A DNA stretch of 64,000 nucleotides from Thermosporothrix hazakensis (GCF_003253565.1 NZ_QKUF01000001.1:141857-205856), one strand, 5' to 3'. Positions 8,421 through 19,100 are shown, counted from the first letter of the stretch. The notes: generated by a model not told the origin, from the letters alone. Translations and numbers: made by a program.

Positions 8421-10004
8421 ATGGCAATGCATCAACTCTTTCATCCCGAGGGAAAACTGGCAGACGTCCAGACATTACAGGCAACTCGAAAGCGTTCCGA
8501 AACGCGGCTTTTCGCCTTGCTCTTTGCCATAACCATCGGAATCACGCCGCTCATGACACTGGTCGGCGTACAGATTGGCTTCTTGCTGCTGGCCAGCCTC
8601 GGTGTGGTGATTCTCTGCCTGCTTTTCATCCTCCGTTGGCCCTCTATCGGTCTGTTTCTGGCAGTAGGGTGCGTGGTCCTGATCGAACAGAACGCCCGCC
8701 CGATACCTATCGGCACAGATCGGCTCTATCTCTTCTACTGGCCGCCTCAATTGGAGGGACTGGTTGAGCGCCCGATAGGCTTCTTCTTCCTTTTCACGCT
8801 CCTGATCCTTGTCGGTCATAGGCTCTCGAAACGACAGCGCCCGCTTCTGGGCGGTCCCCTTTTCTGGCCCTACTGCTGCTTTCTGCTCTGTGTGGCATGG
8901 GGAGTGCTCCACGGCCTGACCAGCGGAGGCAGTCTTAAATCTACGGTGCTGGAAGTCCGGCCCCTCTGGTACCTCTTTCTCTCCTATATGCTGGCATACA
9001 ACCTGCTTGAGCGTAAAGAGCAAGTACAGGTGTTTTTCTGGCTTGTCATTCTGGGAGCGACCTTCAAAGGCTGGCAGGGCGTTTATATCTTCATTGTACA
9101 GTACGGCGGGCAGATGCACGGGCACAACGAGATCATGTCGCATGAAGAGTCTTTCTTCTTTGTGGCGCTCTTGTTGCTGGTCATGCTCTTCTGTCTGCAT
9201 CATCGGCGGCGGGGACAATTTCTCGTGGCGTTACTGGCGCTGCCTCCGGTGATCTTCTCGACTATCGCCAATGATCGCCGCGCCGATTATGTTGCGTTGC
9301 TGGCAGGAATGGGCGTCGCGTGGTGCCTGATCTTCGTCCTCAAGAAGCGACTACGCCCCCTGTTGATCGCGCTGATGCTCTTCTGTGCGCTACTCGGCGG
9401 TGCCTACACACTTGCCTTCAGTCACGCGAGCGGATTAGCGGGAGCGCCAGCCCGGGCCGTGCTCTCGGTCTTTAACGCGCAACCAACCATCGATAAAGAC
9501 GAGTATTCATCCAATATCTATCGAGACATCGAAAACTTTGATCTGAAGTATACGGCCAAACAGAATCCGCTGCTTGGCTATGGCTTTGGCAAAGAGTTCC
9601 TGCAACCGGTGCCACTCCCGGACATCTCAGAACAGGATCCATACTATACGCTGGTGCCACACAATACCATCTACTGGATCTGGATGCGACTTGGTCCGGC
9701 TGGCTATCTGGCACTCTGGTATCTCTTCGGCGCGCTGATCGTGCGAGGCTGCATTATCGCCCGCACGCTACGGGACCCCTATTTGCAGCTTGTCGCGATT
9801 TATGTAGTCGCTGTTGCAGTGATGGAGATTATTGTTGCCTACGCCGATTATCAATTGTTCTTCTATCGCAATGTGATCTATCTTGGCCTGCTCGCGGGCA
9901 TCCTGTTCAAGCTGCCCACACTTGACGCCGCTCAACAGGGAGGAGAGAGGAATGAGACTACTCGTCATATCCCCTTATCTGCCGTCGCCCACGTGGGGCG
10001 CTAA
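8421..10004 (+). CDS. Wzy-like O-antigen polymerase/ligase membrane protein
   Basis: A 527-residue polytopic protein with roughly 10-12 membrane helices and a large extracytoplasmic loop between about residues 330 and 425, containing PHNTIYWIWMRLGPAGY, typical of the O-antigen ligase/polymerase (Wzy_C) family. It would polymerise lipid-linked repeat units outside the membrane. The start is chosen at ATG 8421 (GTG 8415 and ATG 8427 are alternatives), because the open frame from 8325 would overrun the small peptide gene at 8278-8409. Its 3' end overlaps the next glycosyltransferase by 53 bases. Confidence 0.85.
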   Translation: MAMHQLFHPEGKLADVQTLQATRKRSETRLFALLFAITIGITPLMTLVGVQIGFLLLASLGVVILCLLFILRWPSIGLFLAVGCVVLIEQNARPIPIGTDRLYLFYWPPQLEGLVERPIGFFFLFTLLILVGHRLSKRQRPLLGGPLFWPYCCFLLCVAWGVLHGLTSGGSLKSTVLEVRPLWYLFLSYMLAYNLLERKEQVQVFFWLVILGATFKGWQGVYIFIVQYGGQMHGHNEIMSHEESFFFVALLLLVMLFCLHHRRRGQFLVALLALPPVIFSTIANDRRADYVALLAGMGVAWCLIFVLKKRLRPLLIALMLFCALLGGAYTLAFSHASGLAGAPARAVLSVFNAQPTIDKDEYSSNIYRDIENFDLKYTAKQNPLLGYGFGKEFLQPVPLPDISEQDPYYTLVPHNTIYWIWMRLGPAGYLALWYLFGALIVRGCIIARTLRDPYLQLVAIYVVAVAVMEIIVAYADYQLFFYRNVIYLGLLAGILFKLPTLDAAQQGGERNETTRHIPLSAVAHVGR

Positions 10005-11142
10005 AGCGAGAAGTTTCTTTCTGCTTAAAGCGCTGGCACAGCAACATCCTGTCTCGCTCCTGGCAGCCGCTCAACCGGATGAAATCCATATAGAGGAGGA
10101 TATCACCCGCCTGAGCAGCTTTGTCAACACGATTCATGTGCTTACACGTCCGGGCACAGGGCAACAGAAGCGCGTTCGTCAATTGCTGAATTTGGCCCGG
10201 GGAAAATCCAATACGCTTCTGCGCTACACGCATCCGGTCATGCAACAGGCCATTGACGAGCACTTTCGCCTGACTCACTATGATGCCGTGATCTTTGACT
10301 GTGCCCTGAGCGCGGGGATGCGCCTTCCGCCGGGAACCAGAACGATTCTGCTACAACATAATCTTGAGTTCGAGCTACTGTGCCGAAGCTATCAGCATGA
10401 CAGTAACGCCCTCCGCAAGCTCTATAACTGGCTTGAGTATCGTCTTGTCAGGCCATACGAGCTGGCACAATGTAGCAAAGCTGATCTGATCCTTGTGACC
10501 AGCGAGCGCGAGCAGCATATCCTGCACAAGCTTGTGCCTGACCGCCCTATAGAGGTTGTACCTAACGGCGTCAATCTCACCTCCTTCACCCCCATCACTG
10601 AAGGTGAAGTGGAGCCACCACAACTGCTGTTCACTGGCTCGATTGACTACTATCCGAATACAAGCGGAGTCCTCTTTTTCGCCCGTGAGTGCTGGCCGAC
10701 CCTTCGACAGCATGTCCCTGCGCTGCAATGGTGCATTGTCGGGAAGAATCCACCACCTGACATTCTGCGACTCGCCAACCAGCCCGGAATCACGGTAACG
10801 GGGAGCGTCCCCGACACACGCCCCTACTTTCAACGCACCTCTATCGCCATTGTGCCGCTGCTGATCGGCAGTGGCACGCGGATCAAGATTCTTGAGGCGC
10901 TCGCTATGCAAAAGGCCGTCGTCTCGACCAGTATCGGCGCAGAAGGGCTGGCGGTCGAACATGAGAAACATCTTTTGCTGGCAGACACACCGGAGGCGTT
11001 CACTGCTGCCATCCTCCGGCTCTTGCGCGAGCCTGAACTACGCCAGAGGCTCGGGCAGGCAGGACGCGCGCTGGTCGAGACACACTATAGCTGGCAACGA
11101 TGCGGGGACCGCCTCCTCCACATCCTGGAACAGCTCGCTTGA
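9952..11142 (+). CDS. Glycosyltransferase family 4/1 (GT-B fold)
   Basis: A 396-residue GT-B glycosyltransferase. The N-terminus (MRLLVISPYLPSPTWGAKAR) is a glycine-rich donor-side loop, and the C-terminal half has IVPLLIGSGTRIKILEAL with the spaced glutamates of the GT4 nucleotide-sugar site. The ATG at 9952 follows AGGAGAGAGGA, which is much better than an upstream in-frame ATG at 9883 lying deep in the previous gene. It overlaps the Wzy-like gene by 53 bases, so translational coupling is likely. It adds one sugar of the repeat unit; donor and acceptor are unknown. Confidence 0.87.
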   Translation: MRLLVISPYLPSPTWGAKARSFFLLKALAQQHPVSLLAAAQPDEIHIEEDITRLSSFVNTIHVLTRPGTGQQKRVRQLLNLARGKSNTLLRYTHPVMQQAIDEHFRLTHYDAVIFDCALSAGMRLPPGTRTILLQHNLEFELLCRSYQHDSNALRKLYNWLEYRLVRPYELAQCSKADLILVTSEREQHILHKLVPDRPIEVVPNGVNLTSFTPITEGEVEPPQLLFTGSIDYYPNTSGVLFFARECWPTLRQHVPALQWCIVGKNPPPDILRLANQPGITVTGSVPDTRPYFQRTSIAIVPLLIGSGTRIKILEALAMQKAVVSTSIGAEGLAVEHEKHLLLADTPEAFTAAILRLLREPELRQRLGQAGRALVETHYSWQRCGDRLLHILEQLA

Positions 11143-11160
11143 ACAGGGGGTATCGCTCTT

Positions 11161-12372
11161 ATGCCTGTATTTTCGATGATGCTGGAAGCGCTTCGCTGGC
11201 TGCTTCTGCTGATGACGCTCTGTCTGGCCCTGCCCTTGCTCTATCTCTGCCTGCTTTCCTGCCTGGCAATCATCGTCTCGCGGAAACGGAGAACGCTGAA
11301 TATTGCGCATGCCGACGACGTCACATTCGCGCTTCTGATCCCTGCCCATAATGAGGAAAGCGTGATCAAGAAGCTGCTTGAGAGCCTCGCGGCGCTTGAT
11401 TACCCGAAAGATCGCTATACAATCCATGTGGTCGCAGATAATTGCACCGACCATACTGCTGAAATTGCGCGACCTTATGCCCGGGTTCATGAGCGTACCG
11501 ATACCACCAGACGTGGCAAAGGATACGCGCTCAACTGGCTACTCAAGCGGATTGAAGGAGAGATCTATGATGCCTATGTCATCCTGGATGCCGATTCAGT
11601 GGTGACACCGTCCTTTTTACGTGCATTCGCCTATGAGCTCCGTAACGGTGCACTCGCCTTGCAAGGACAGAACACCGTCCTGAATCCTACAGACTCACCG
11701 AGCACGGCCCTGCGCCTGATCGCGCTCACCTTGATGAATCATGTACGACCACTCGGGCGCAACGGTCTGGGAGCCTCCTCGACTCTCACAGGAAATGGCA
11801 TGTGTCTTGCCCGAGCCACACTGCAACGGCACCCCTGGCAGGCGTTCTCACTGGCCGAGGACTACCAATATTATCTGACGCTTATTACCAATGGCATTCG
11901 TGTGCGCTATGTGCCCGAAGCACTGGTCCGCTCCGAGATGCCAACCACGTTTCAGCAGATGCGCACACAGGATATTCGATGGGAAGCCGCAGAAGAGCAG
12001 CGAAGTACCTGGCAAACTGTATGCAGCCTGCTCAAGGCCGGGATACAACACCACGATCTGGCACGACTGGAGGCAATCGCAGAGCTTCTCACCCCACCAC
12101 TCTCTGTCATTGTCAGTGGTTGCCTGCTCACGCTACTCGCATCTCTGGTTCTTTTTTCGCCCGTATCGCTTGCAATCAACGCTCTCCTTCTCCTGGCGCT
12201 CTGTTTCTATGCGGGCACTGCGCTGTATCTGCTCCGCCCTCCTCGGGCTGTCTATCTGGCGTTGCTGCACGCACCCCGTTTCATCCTCTGGAAACTGTGG
12301 GTCATTCTGGCACTGCGCAGGAACAAGAAGCATACCGGCGAATGGGTCCGCACAAGTCGCATATCATCGTAA
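11161..12372 (+). CDS. Membrane glycosyltransferase family 2 (cellulose-synthase-like)
   Basis: This 403-residue protein has an N-terminal membrane helix (about residues 10-40), a GT-A domain and two to three C-terminal helices (about 310-385). The family motifs are in order: LIPAHNEE, ADNCTDHT, the DxD-type ILDAD, the ED pair in LAEDYQ, and QDIRW matching the QxxRW motif of processive GT2 enzymes. Such proteins transfer sugars from UDP- or GDP-donors at the membrane, sometimes synthesising and extruding a polymer. It starts 18 bases after the previous gene. Confidence 0.87.
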   Translation: MPVFSMMLEALRWLLLLMTLCLALPLLYLCLLSCLAIIVSRKRRTLNIAHADDVTFALLIPAHNEESVIKKLLESLAALDYPKDRYTIHVVADNCTDHTAEIARPYARVHERTDTTRRGKGYALNWLLKRIEGEIYDAYVILDADSVVTPSFLRAFAYELRNGALALQGQNTVLNPTDSPSTALRLIALTLMNHVRPLGRNGLGASSTLTGNGMCLARATLQRHPWQAFSLAEDYQYYLTLITNGIRVRYVPEALVRSEMPTTFQQMRTQDIRWEAAEEQRSTWQTVCSLLKAGIQHHDLARLEAIAELLTPPLSVIVSGCLLTLLASLVLFSPVSLAINALLLLALCFYAGTALYLLRPPRAVYLALLHAPRFILWKLWVILALRRNKKHTGEWVRTSRISS

Positions 12373-12402
12373 CTAGTTTGCTCAAAGAGGATAGGAAAAA
12401 CA

Positions 12403-13629
12403 ATGACACCGATTCGAGTTGCAACCATTACCTTCGACTGGTACCCGTTTGATGTACTCGTCCGCCGCGTCGCTGAAGCCGCAATAGACGGTGGCGCAGA
12501 GGTCGATGTCATTTGCTTGCGTCAGCCGCACGAGCAGAGCTTTGAGATCATCAACGGCGTGCGTGCCTTTCGCCTTCCGATGGACCGGGGCTTCGGGCGT
12601 TCTCTGCCACGCACGCTGCTCGATTGGAGCGTCTTCCTTCTACAAGCCGGAGTGAAAGTCGCACAGCTTCATCGACAGTGCCCCTATGATATTGTTCATG
12701 TGCACAATATGCCAGACTATCTTGTGTTTGCGGCGCTGCTCCCGAAGCTGGCCGGAGCGAAAGTCATTCTTGAGGTTCAGGATACCTGCCCGGAACTGAT
12801 GGCAGCGAAAGCAAAATCAAACGTAAAACCGGTTGTTACCTGGCTTGCTCGGCTTCAGGAGCGGCTTTCGACCGCGTTCGCCGATCACGTCATCACGGTC
12901 GGACCTCCCTTTGAGCGCCTGCTGCTACAACGCGGCGTTCCACCAGAGAAAATGACGATCATTCTGAACAGCGCCGATCCGAAGATCTTCCCGGAAGCGC
13001 TACAGCAGCACCCGCGTCCGCGTGCCTCAGACGATGAGCCATTTATTTTGATGTATCACGGCACGATTTCCGAACGGAATGGCCTGGATATCGCGATCCG
13101 TGCGGTTGCCATTGCACGCCATGCCGTGCCGACACTGCGACTGGATATTCAGGGGCGCGGTGAACATCTACCCTATTTGCAGGAACTTGCCCGGAAGCTG
13201 GATGTTGCCGACCGAGTTGTCTTTACCGATAGTAGCCCTTCCGAAGAGCTAGTCCATTTTGTGGTGCATGGCGACATCGGCATTATTCCGTATCGCAGTG
13301 ACGGTTTTATGGATCTGGTGCTCCCGACAAAGGCGTATGAATTCGCCTGGATGCGCCGTCCCATCATCGCCTCTGACACACCCGCGATTCGCTCGATGTT
13401 CCGTCCGGAGTCAATTAAGTTCTGTCGTCCCGAGCACCCGCAGGAGTTCGCCGATGCGATCATCTCCCTCTATGAGCACCCGGAGGAGCGAGCACGCATG
13501 GTTGCTAACGCGGCCGAGGATTACCTACCCTATCAATGGGAGAAGATGGCACAGCGCTATCAACACCTGTTGAGCGCTCTGGCTGAAAACCCCTTGCCGG
13601 AGAAGCGACCGCTCTCGATTGCCAGGTAG
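12403..13629 (+). CDS. Glycosyltransferase family 4
   Basis: A 408-residue GT-B glycosyltransferase. The acceptor half begins with RVATITFDWYPFDVLVRRVAEA and contains DIVHVHNMPDYL; the donor half contains LMYHGTISERNGLDIAIRA and the nucleotide-binding stretch IGIIPYRSDGFMDLVLPTKAYEFAWMRRP, in which the usual Glu-x7-Glu region reads as KAYE. The ATG follows AGAGGATAGGA. It is the last gene of the rightward operon and ends 6 bases from the convergent deacetylase gene, with no hairpin between them. Confidence 0.87.
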   Translation: MTPIRVATITFDWYPFDVLVRRVAEAAIDGGAEVDVICLRQPHEQSFEIINGVRAFRLPMDRGFGRSLPRTLLDWSVFLLQAGVKVAQLHRQCPYDIVHVHNMPDYLVFAALLPKLAGAKVILEVQDTCPELMAAKAKSNVKPVVTWLARLQERLSTAFADHVITVGPPFERLLLQRGVPPEKMTIILNSADPKIFPEALQQHPRPRASDDEPFILMYHGTISERNGLDIAIRAVAIARHAVPTLRLDIQGRGEHLPYLQELARKLDVADRVVFTDSSPSEELVHFVVHGDIGIIPYRSDGFMDLVLPTKAYEFAWMRRPIIASDTPAIRSMFRPESIKFCRPEHPQEFADAIISLYEHPEERARMVANAAEDYLPYQWEKMAQRYQHLLSALAENPLPEKRPLSIAR

Positions 13630-13635
13630 GCCTTT

Positions 13636-15018
13636 CTAGACGGCACTCTGCTCGTGAACCCTCTTCTGTTGATGCACTTCAAGGATGCGCAAGAAGAAAT
13701 CCTGTATCGTGATTGAATCGATATCGCCGCTGATCGCCAGGGCAGCCCGGCAGTTGTTCGGCCAGGCGCCAAAATAGAGCAGCGGCGCATCGGATTGCTC
13801 GATACGCTGGATCAGTTCGCAACCAATCGAACGGAGTTCATGGCGCGAGGCTCCCATCCCTTCAGGCATGTCCAGGTAGAGCGCATACTGTTCGGCCTGT
13901 TCCTGCGCGCAATAGTGCGTGGGGTAACCCTCTTCCTGCAAAAAGTGGGAAACGGAACGCGGCGTTCGCAGCGAGAGGCCGATACAGGGGCACTTACTGG
14001 ATTGCACGATACAGCGCGGCTTACAGGTAAGCTCTCGGCCCACGGTCGGAAGCTGGTAATCTACTGAGATGTTGCGAGCACGCAACGTTGCTCGTGGGGT
14101 ACAGGTCGCCTCAATCTGCCAGAAATGAGATCCCCGGGGCGTGATCTGAATACTGAAGCGGCTGCGCTCGCGCCACCATTGGGCCACTTCATCCAGACGC
14201 GCCAGCCAGACCCCTCCGGGCAACTCGGCAGCGTAGCGCAACAGCATATCCAGCGGACGCCGACAGAGGACGCCCCGCTCCGGATGCAAGTTCAAGGCGT
14301 AGATCCCGCCATAGTCATAGACATTCTGCATCACGCGGCACCAGATCTCGCCCAACTCGTGCGCATTGGTGACGCGCAGGCGATCAAAGAGCATTTCATC
14401 ATCGGGGATACTTGTCGGAATACGGAGCAGGTTTCCCTCAAAGTGCGGTCGCAGGGCATAGGTTCCAGGAGGAATAGCCTGAAAGAGTGCCAGTGACTTC
14501 TCAAGCCCATCCAGTAGCGTCGGCGTAAAGCGGCTGCGGTCTATGACATCGTGGATGACGGCCTCATTGCTATCATAGGTCAAGTCCAGCTCAGTAAACA
14601 CGTCCAGCGTTTCTTCGGTCCACCCGAGATACGGATTACGGAATCCCTGAAAGACAAGTGGCACGCTCTCGAATACCTCTATCGCCCTACGCACATGGTG
14701 GTATTGCTCGTCCCGGTTCAGGGCCCGATAGTCGTTATGAATATATCCATGTATCCCTATCTCGGCTCCATTCTCGGCAAGCTCAGCAATAAGCCGGGGA
14801 TGCCTCTGCAACACAATTGCGGGAATAAAAAAGGTAGGCGATCCCTTATAAGAAGAGAGCGCATCCATAATTGAGTAGAGAGAGCGACGTGTCCTCCCCT
14901 CAGTGAACCCAAAACGCGCAAAAACGGTCCAGAGCCGCCGGATAAAGTTGTGCATCCCTTTGGTTTTGATCGAGAATGAGACCAGATTCATCTGTTCGCT
15001 CCTGTATAGAATCGCCAT
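13636..15018 (-). CDS. NodB-type polysaccharide deacetylase with displaced Asp motif
   Basis: A 460-residue protein. Residues 45-260 resemble a NodB domain: FFIPAIVL, then the metal-binding HGYIH (His90, His94), then FRNPYLGW. The family's first motif (TFDD) is absent from the N-terminal side. Instead, a NodB motif-1-like sequence, AISGDIDSIT, lies at residues 428-437 near the C-terminus. Residues 270-420 form a second, beta-rich domain. This may be a circular permutation or a second truncated domain. The ATG follows AGGGAGAG. It probably removes N-acetyl groups from the locus polymer, and pairs functionally with the ATP-grasp ligase. Confidence 0.75.
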   Translation of the reverse strand: MAILYRSEQMNLVSFSIKTKGMHNFIRRLWTVFARFGFTEGRTRRSLYSIMDALSSYKGSPTFFIPAIVLQRHPRLIAELAENGAEIGIHGYIHNDYRALNRDEQYHHVRRAIEVFESVPLVFQGFRNPYLGWTEETLDVFTELDLTYDSNEAVIHDVIDRSRFTPTLLDGLEKSLALFQAIPPGTYALRPHFEGNLLRIPTSIPDDEMLFDRLRVTNAHELGEIWCRVMQNVYDYGGIYALNLHPERGVLCRRPLDMLLRYAAELPGGVWLARLDEVAQWWRERSRFSIQITPRGSHFWQIEATCTPRATLRARNISVDYQLPTVGRELTCKPRCIVQSSKCPCIGLSLRTPRSVSHFLQEEGYPTHYCAQEQAEQYALYLDMPEGMGASRHELRSIGCELIQRIEQSDAPLLYFGAWPNNCRAALAISGDIDSITIQDFFLRILEVHQQKRVHEQSAV

Positions 15019-15154
15019 GTTCTCTCCCTTCTACCCGATAAGGCCCCATATTTTTAATAATACGCCTTTCTATACAGAAGTTCGTTGTCTTTATCGTCTA
15101 GAAAAGGTCGCAACAGCCCCTATTTGGTATACATTTCTCATCTTTTGTGCCGAC

Positions 15155-15193
15155 AAAAAAGAGCAAGGACAGGATACGACCTGTTGCTTGCTC
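15155..15193 (-). terminator. Intrinsic terminator, leftward
   Basis: Read on the minus strand, GAGCAAG (15193-15187) pairs with CTTGCTC (15167-15161), with an inner ACAGG/CCTGT pair, and is followed by six T. It lies about 120 bases downstream of the small leftward gene and also shields the deacetylase gene. Confidence 0.75.
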
Positions 15194-15313
15194 TCGATAG
15201 CAGTTTCACGCTTCAGCAGCCGAACTGCTGCATCTGTTGCTTGCATGGGGAAACGAGCAGGGGCATTCCCGCTCCCTGTCCCAACAAGCGTCTGTTTCTG
15301 GCTTTCGTTCTAT

Positions 15314-15529
15314 TTAGAGGTAATGCTGCTGCATTTCTTTCTGATTTACGGCCTGATAGATGGCTTCCCGATGTCTTGAGAGGAATTCTAGAAGCCCAAG
15401 TGTTTCTTCGGGGTCCATTGAACCATAGAAGCCGTTGGGGTCACCAACCTGATGGTAATACAGCTTGAGTTGTCCATTCTCAACACATGAATGATATCGT
15501 CCAATACGTTTGCACTCTTGCTCGTTCAT
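15314..15529 (-). CDS. Hypothetical protein (71 residues)
   Basis: The ATG at 15529 is preceded by AGAGGAGTAGG, so the product is 71 residues (beginning MNEQECKRIGRYH), not the longer open frame reaching 15604. It is hydrophilic, has no membrane segment, and carries two cysteines and an acidic patch DPEETLGLLEFL that should form a helix. I do not recognise the family. It is monocistronic, with a good terminator downstream and an AT-rich spacer upstream. A small cytoplasmic regulator is possible, but nothing in the sequence shows it. Confidence 0.6.
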   Translation of the reverse strand: MNEQECKRIGRYHSCVENGQLKLYYHQVGDPNGFYGSMDPEETLGLLEFLSRHREAIYQAVNQKEMQQHYL

Positions 15530-15808
15530 AGTTCCTACTCCTCTTTGACTCGGTGCTATACACAGGGCCATCATTGGCCTGCCAGAATACGAGCATTCTT
15601 TCATTGATCTGTACTCACTATTATAAACGACTTTCGCCGAAATTTCGATGCTTTTTTTCCAACAAAAAAAGCTTCACAAGCGAGCTCATACATATTTCAA
15701 CCGGAGCACAACCATTTCGCAACGTTTCAATGTGCATCTATAAGCGCTTCTAAAAATCATGCAGGCAACGTTTCGGCAGAAATTCGTTATTTTTGTTTCT
15801 TCTGAAGA

Positions 15809-15838
15809 TCGCTCATTCTGAAAAAGTGGAATGAGCGA
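15809..15838. other. Perfect 10-bp inverted repeat
   Basis: TCGCTCATTC (15809-15818) is complementary to GAATGAGCGA (15829-15838) around a 10-base A-rich loop. No T tract follows on either strand within a few bases, so it is more likely an operator or an RNA processing or stability hairpin than a terminator. Confidence 0.6.
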
Positions 15839-15989
15839 GTATATACAGATAATACAGATAGGCAAACGGTGCCGAGCTTTCCCCCTCGCACTGGCCTGAG
15901 GAGCCGCTTAATGTGTCGCGATATCTACACTTCCAGTCGCATTTTCAGCACTCATGCAGTGACTATTTTCCCATACAGCTCTACTATTC

Positions 15990-16018
15990 TAGACAGTACC
16001 TGACAGTAGTGATATAAT
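15990..16018 (+). promoter_or_regulatory. Sigma-70-type promoter for the tricorn-like protease
   Basis: TAGACA (15990-15995) and a consensus TATAAT (16013-16018) are 17 bases apart, 164 bases before the chosen start codon. This implies a 5' leader of roughly 155 bases, which has no obvious hairpin. Confidence 0.65.
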
Positions 16019-16181
16019 CTATTTAACTCAGGTAATATCAATTTATCTCCTGATAAATACTGCATTCTACACACGTCTATCATACTGACGGATATTCTAT
16101 AGATTCATCCCTTTGCATCAGAACATCAGTAAGCACACTATGAACATTTCAACATCTGGCTACTCGCCAAAAGGAGTTAGA

Positions 16182-19100
16182 ATGCCTTCGCTCGGTTATG
16201 TTCGCTTCCCTACCATTTATCATGATCTTATCGTTTTTGTTTCGGAAGACGATCTCTGGCAGGTTTCGAGCAAGGGAGGACGCGCAGAGCGCCTGACAGC
16301 AGGAACGGGCCGAGTAAGCCACCCCCGTTTTTCTCCAGATGGGCAATGGATCGCCTACGTGGGCCGCGAAGAAGGCCCGGAAGAAGTCTACGTGATGCCC
16401 GCTCAGGGAGGCCCGGCCCGCCGCCTGACCTTCGATGGCGTCTCCTGTCGTGTCGTTGGCTGGACCCCTGATGGTTCCTCCATTCTCTACACAAGCAACG
16501 CAGGTCAATTTCACCATGACTACAACGTCATCTATGCTGTGAGCCCGGAAGGGGGCGTACCGCACCTGCTACCGTACGGAATGGCAAGCGCGGTCTCCTT
16601 TGGTCCGGGAAAAGGGGTCGTGATCGGGCGCAACACCGAAGAGCCCGCCTACTGGAAACGCTATCGTGGCGGTAACGTCGGTCATCTCTGGTGCGATCCA
16701 ACCGGAGAAGGAACTTTTACCCGACTTCTCAACCTCAACGGCAATATCACCGACCCATGCTGGATTGGCGCCCGAATCTACTTCCTGTCCGACCATGAAG
16801 GAACGGGAAACATCTATTCCTGTACACCCGCTGGGGAGGACCTTCAGCGCCATACGGACTTTCACGACTTCTACGCCCGCCATCTCTCGACGGACGGAGA
16901 GCAGCTTGTCTTTCAGATGGCGGCGGACCTCTACCTGTTCGATCCACGTACCGGGCATGTACAGCAGGTTCCGCTCACCATGCCAGGCCCACGTACACAA
17001 CTCAACCGTAAGTTCGTCGCGGCTGATCACTACCTTGATACGTTCGCGCTGCATCCACGGGGGCACGCCGTCGCACTGACCACTCGTGGCAAGGCCTTCA
17101 CTATGAGCAACTGGGAAGGCGCGGTTGTGCAGCATGGCGAGCAGGATGGCGTACGCTATCGCTTCCTCGAATGGCTCAACGACGGGCATCGGCTGGTTGC
17201 GATCTGTGACGCTCCGGGCTATGAGACACTCGTCATCTTCAATCCGGATAGCGATGAAGAGCCACAAATGCTCACTGAGCTCGATCTAGGTCGTGTGCTT
17301 GAGTTTGAAGTATCGCCTACCGCCGATATTGTCGCGATTACCAACCACCGCCAGGAATTGATACTTGTCGATCTGGCAACCAGCATGTCGATGATTCTCG
17401 ATGCAAGCGAGCATGCACGCATCTATGATCTGGCCTGGTCTCCTGATGGGCAATGGATCGCCTATAGTTTCCCACTTTCAGGACAAAAGCGCGCGATCAA
17501 AATCGGCAATATCAATACCGGGGAAACGCATGTTGTCACCGATCCAGTGCGCTCCGACGTCTCGCCAAGCTTTGACCCGGACGGCAGGTTCCTCTACTTC
17601 CTGAGCTACCGTGTCTTTAATCCGGTCTCCGATAACATGCAGTTTGAATGGAGCTTCCCGCGCGGTGTGATCCCGTATGCGCTCCCATTGCGCAACGATA
17701 TCCGTTCGCCATTCGAGGTTGAATCGCGGCTGTTGAAGGATCGTCAGCCCGACACGTGGAAGACAACATCTGCCTCTGTTGAAGAGACTATCCCCGGAGG
17801 CGAGAGCGCCGCACAGGAAGAAAAGGTGCTTCCCGCAACACCACTTCATGAGGTGAACAGCGGCCCACGACGCACCGTGCGCATTCAATTTGAAGGCATC
17901 ACCAGCCGCGCCGTACCCTTCCCGACCGGCGAAGCACGCTACGATGGCATCCTTGCGCTGCGCGGTAAAGTGCTCTTCCTTGTCAGCGGCCTGAACGGTG
18001 AGCTATCAGGACCCGCGAAAGGCTGGGTTGAGTGCTATGACTTTGAAACACAGAACCTGGAACGGATTGCAGATTCGGTCAATGAGCTAACCCTGTCGCG
18101 TGACGGCTCCACGCTGCTGTATCGCTCGCGGACTCGCCTGCGCGTGCTGCGCAACTGTGAGAAGCCACGCTCCGAGAGCAATACCCCCTCGAAAGAAAGT
18201 GGCTGGCTCGATCTGGACCGGGTGAAAGTCTCGGTGCAACCGGCCAGCGAGTGGAAGCAGATGTTCGCCGAGGCCTGGCGTTTACAGAGAGAACATTTCT
18301 GGACCGAAGATATGTCCGGCATTGACTGGGATTCGATGTACGCCCGCTATGCGCCGCTGCTGGAGCGTGTCAGCTCGCGCTCGGAGCTCTCCGACCTGAT
18401 TCACGAGTTGCAGGGTGAACTTGGCACCTCGCACACGTATGAATATGGTGGCGCGTATCGACAGGGTGTCTATTATCGTCAGGGCTCGCTCGGCGTCGAC
18501 TGGCACTATGATGAGGCCACCGGACGCTATCGGATCGCCCGCATTATCAAGGGCGACCCGCTGGACCGCGAGGCCACTTCACCGCTCACCGCTCCCGGCC
18601 TGAATATCGAGGTTGGTGATGCGGTGCTGGCGATCAACGGGCAACGCGTCAGCGCACAGCGCAGCCCACAAGCCTTGCTGGTTAATCAGGCGGAGTATGA
18701 GGTTCAACTGACAATTGAGTCGGCAAAAACGGGCGAAACTCGCATCGTCACAGTGCACGCGATCTCGCTGGCAATGGAGCGTGAGGCCCGCTACCGCGAT
18801 TGGGTTGAGACGAACCGCCGTTATGTCCATGAGCGCTCGCAGGGGCGCGTGGGCTATATCCACATCCCGAATATGGGGCCAAAGGGCTATGCTGAGTTCC
18901 ATCGCGGCTTTCTGGCTGAATATGATCGTCCCGGCCTGATTGTTGATGTGCGCTGGAATGGTGGTGGTAATGTCTCCGGCCTGCTGCTGGAGAAACTGGC
19001 CCGCAAGCGCCTCGGCTGCAAGATCTCGCGCTGGGGACAACCCGCGCCATATCCGAAAGAGGCTCCGCGTGGACCGATGGTCGCGTTGACCAACGAGCAT

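Larger units (their letters stand above)
15530..16181. promoter_or_regulatory. Long AT-rich intergenic spacer
   Basis: This 650-base spacer separates the small leftward gene from the protease gene and should hold divergent promoters. It contains the hairpin at 15809-15838 and a strong rightward promoter at 15990-16018, both listed separately. Short open frames at 15553-15753 and elsewhere lack ribosome binding sites. No coding content was recognised. Confidence 0.5.

Noticed and set aside
15553..15753. 66-codon open frame in the AT-rich spacer
   Set aside because: It has no ribosome binding site and no recognisable content, and it overlaps the upstream region of a better supported leftward gene.
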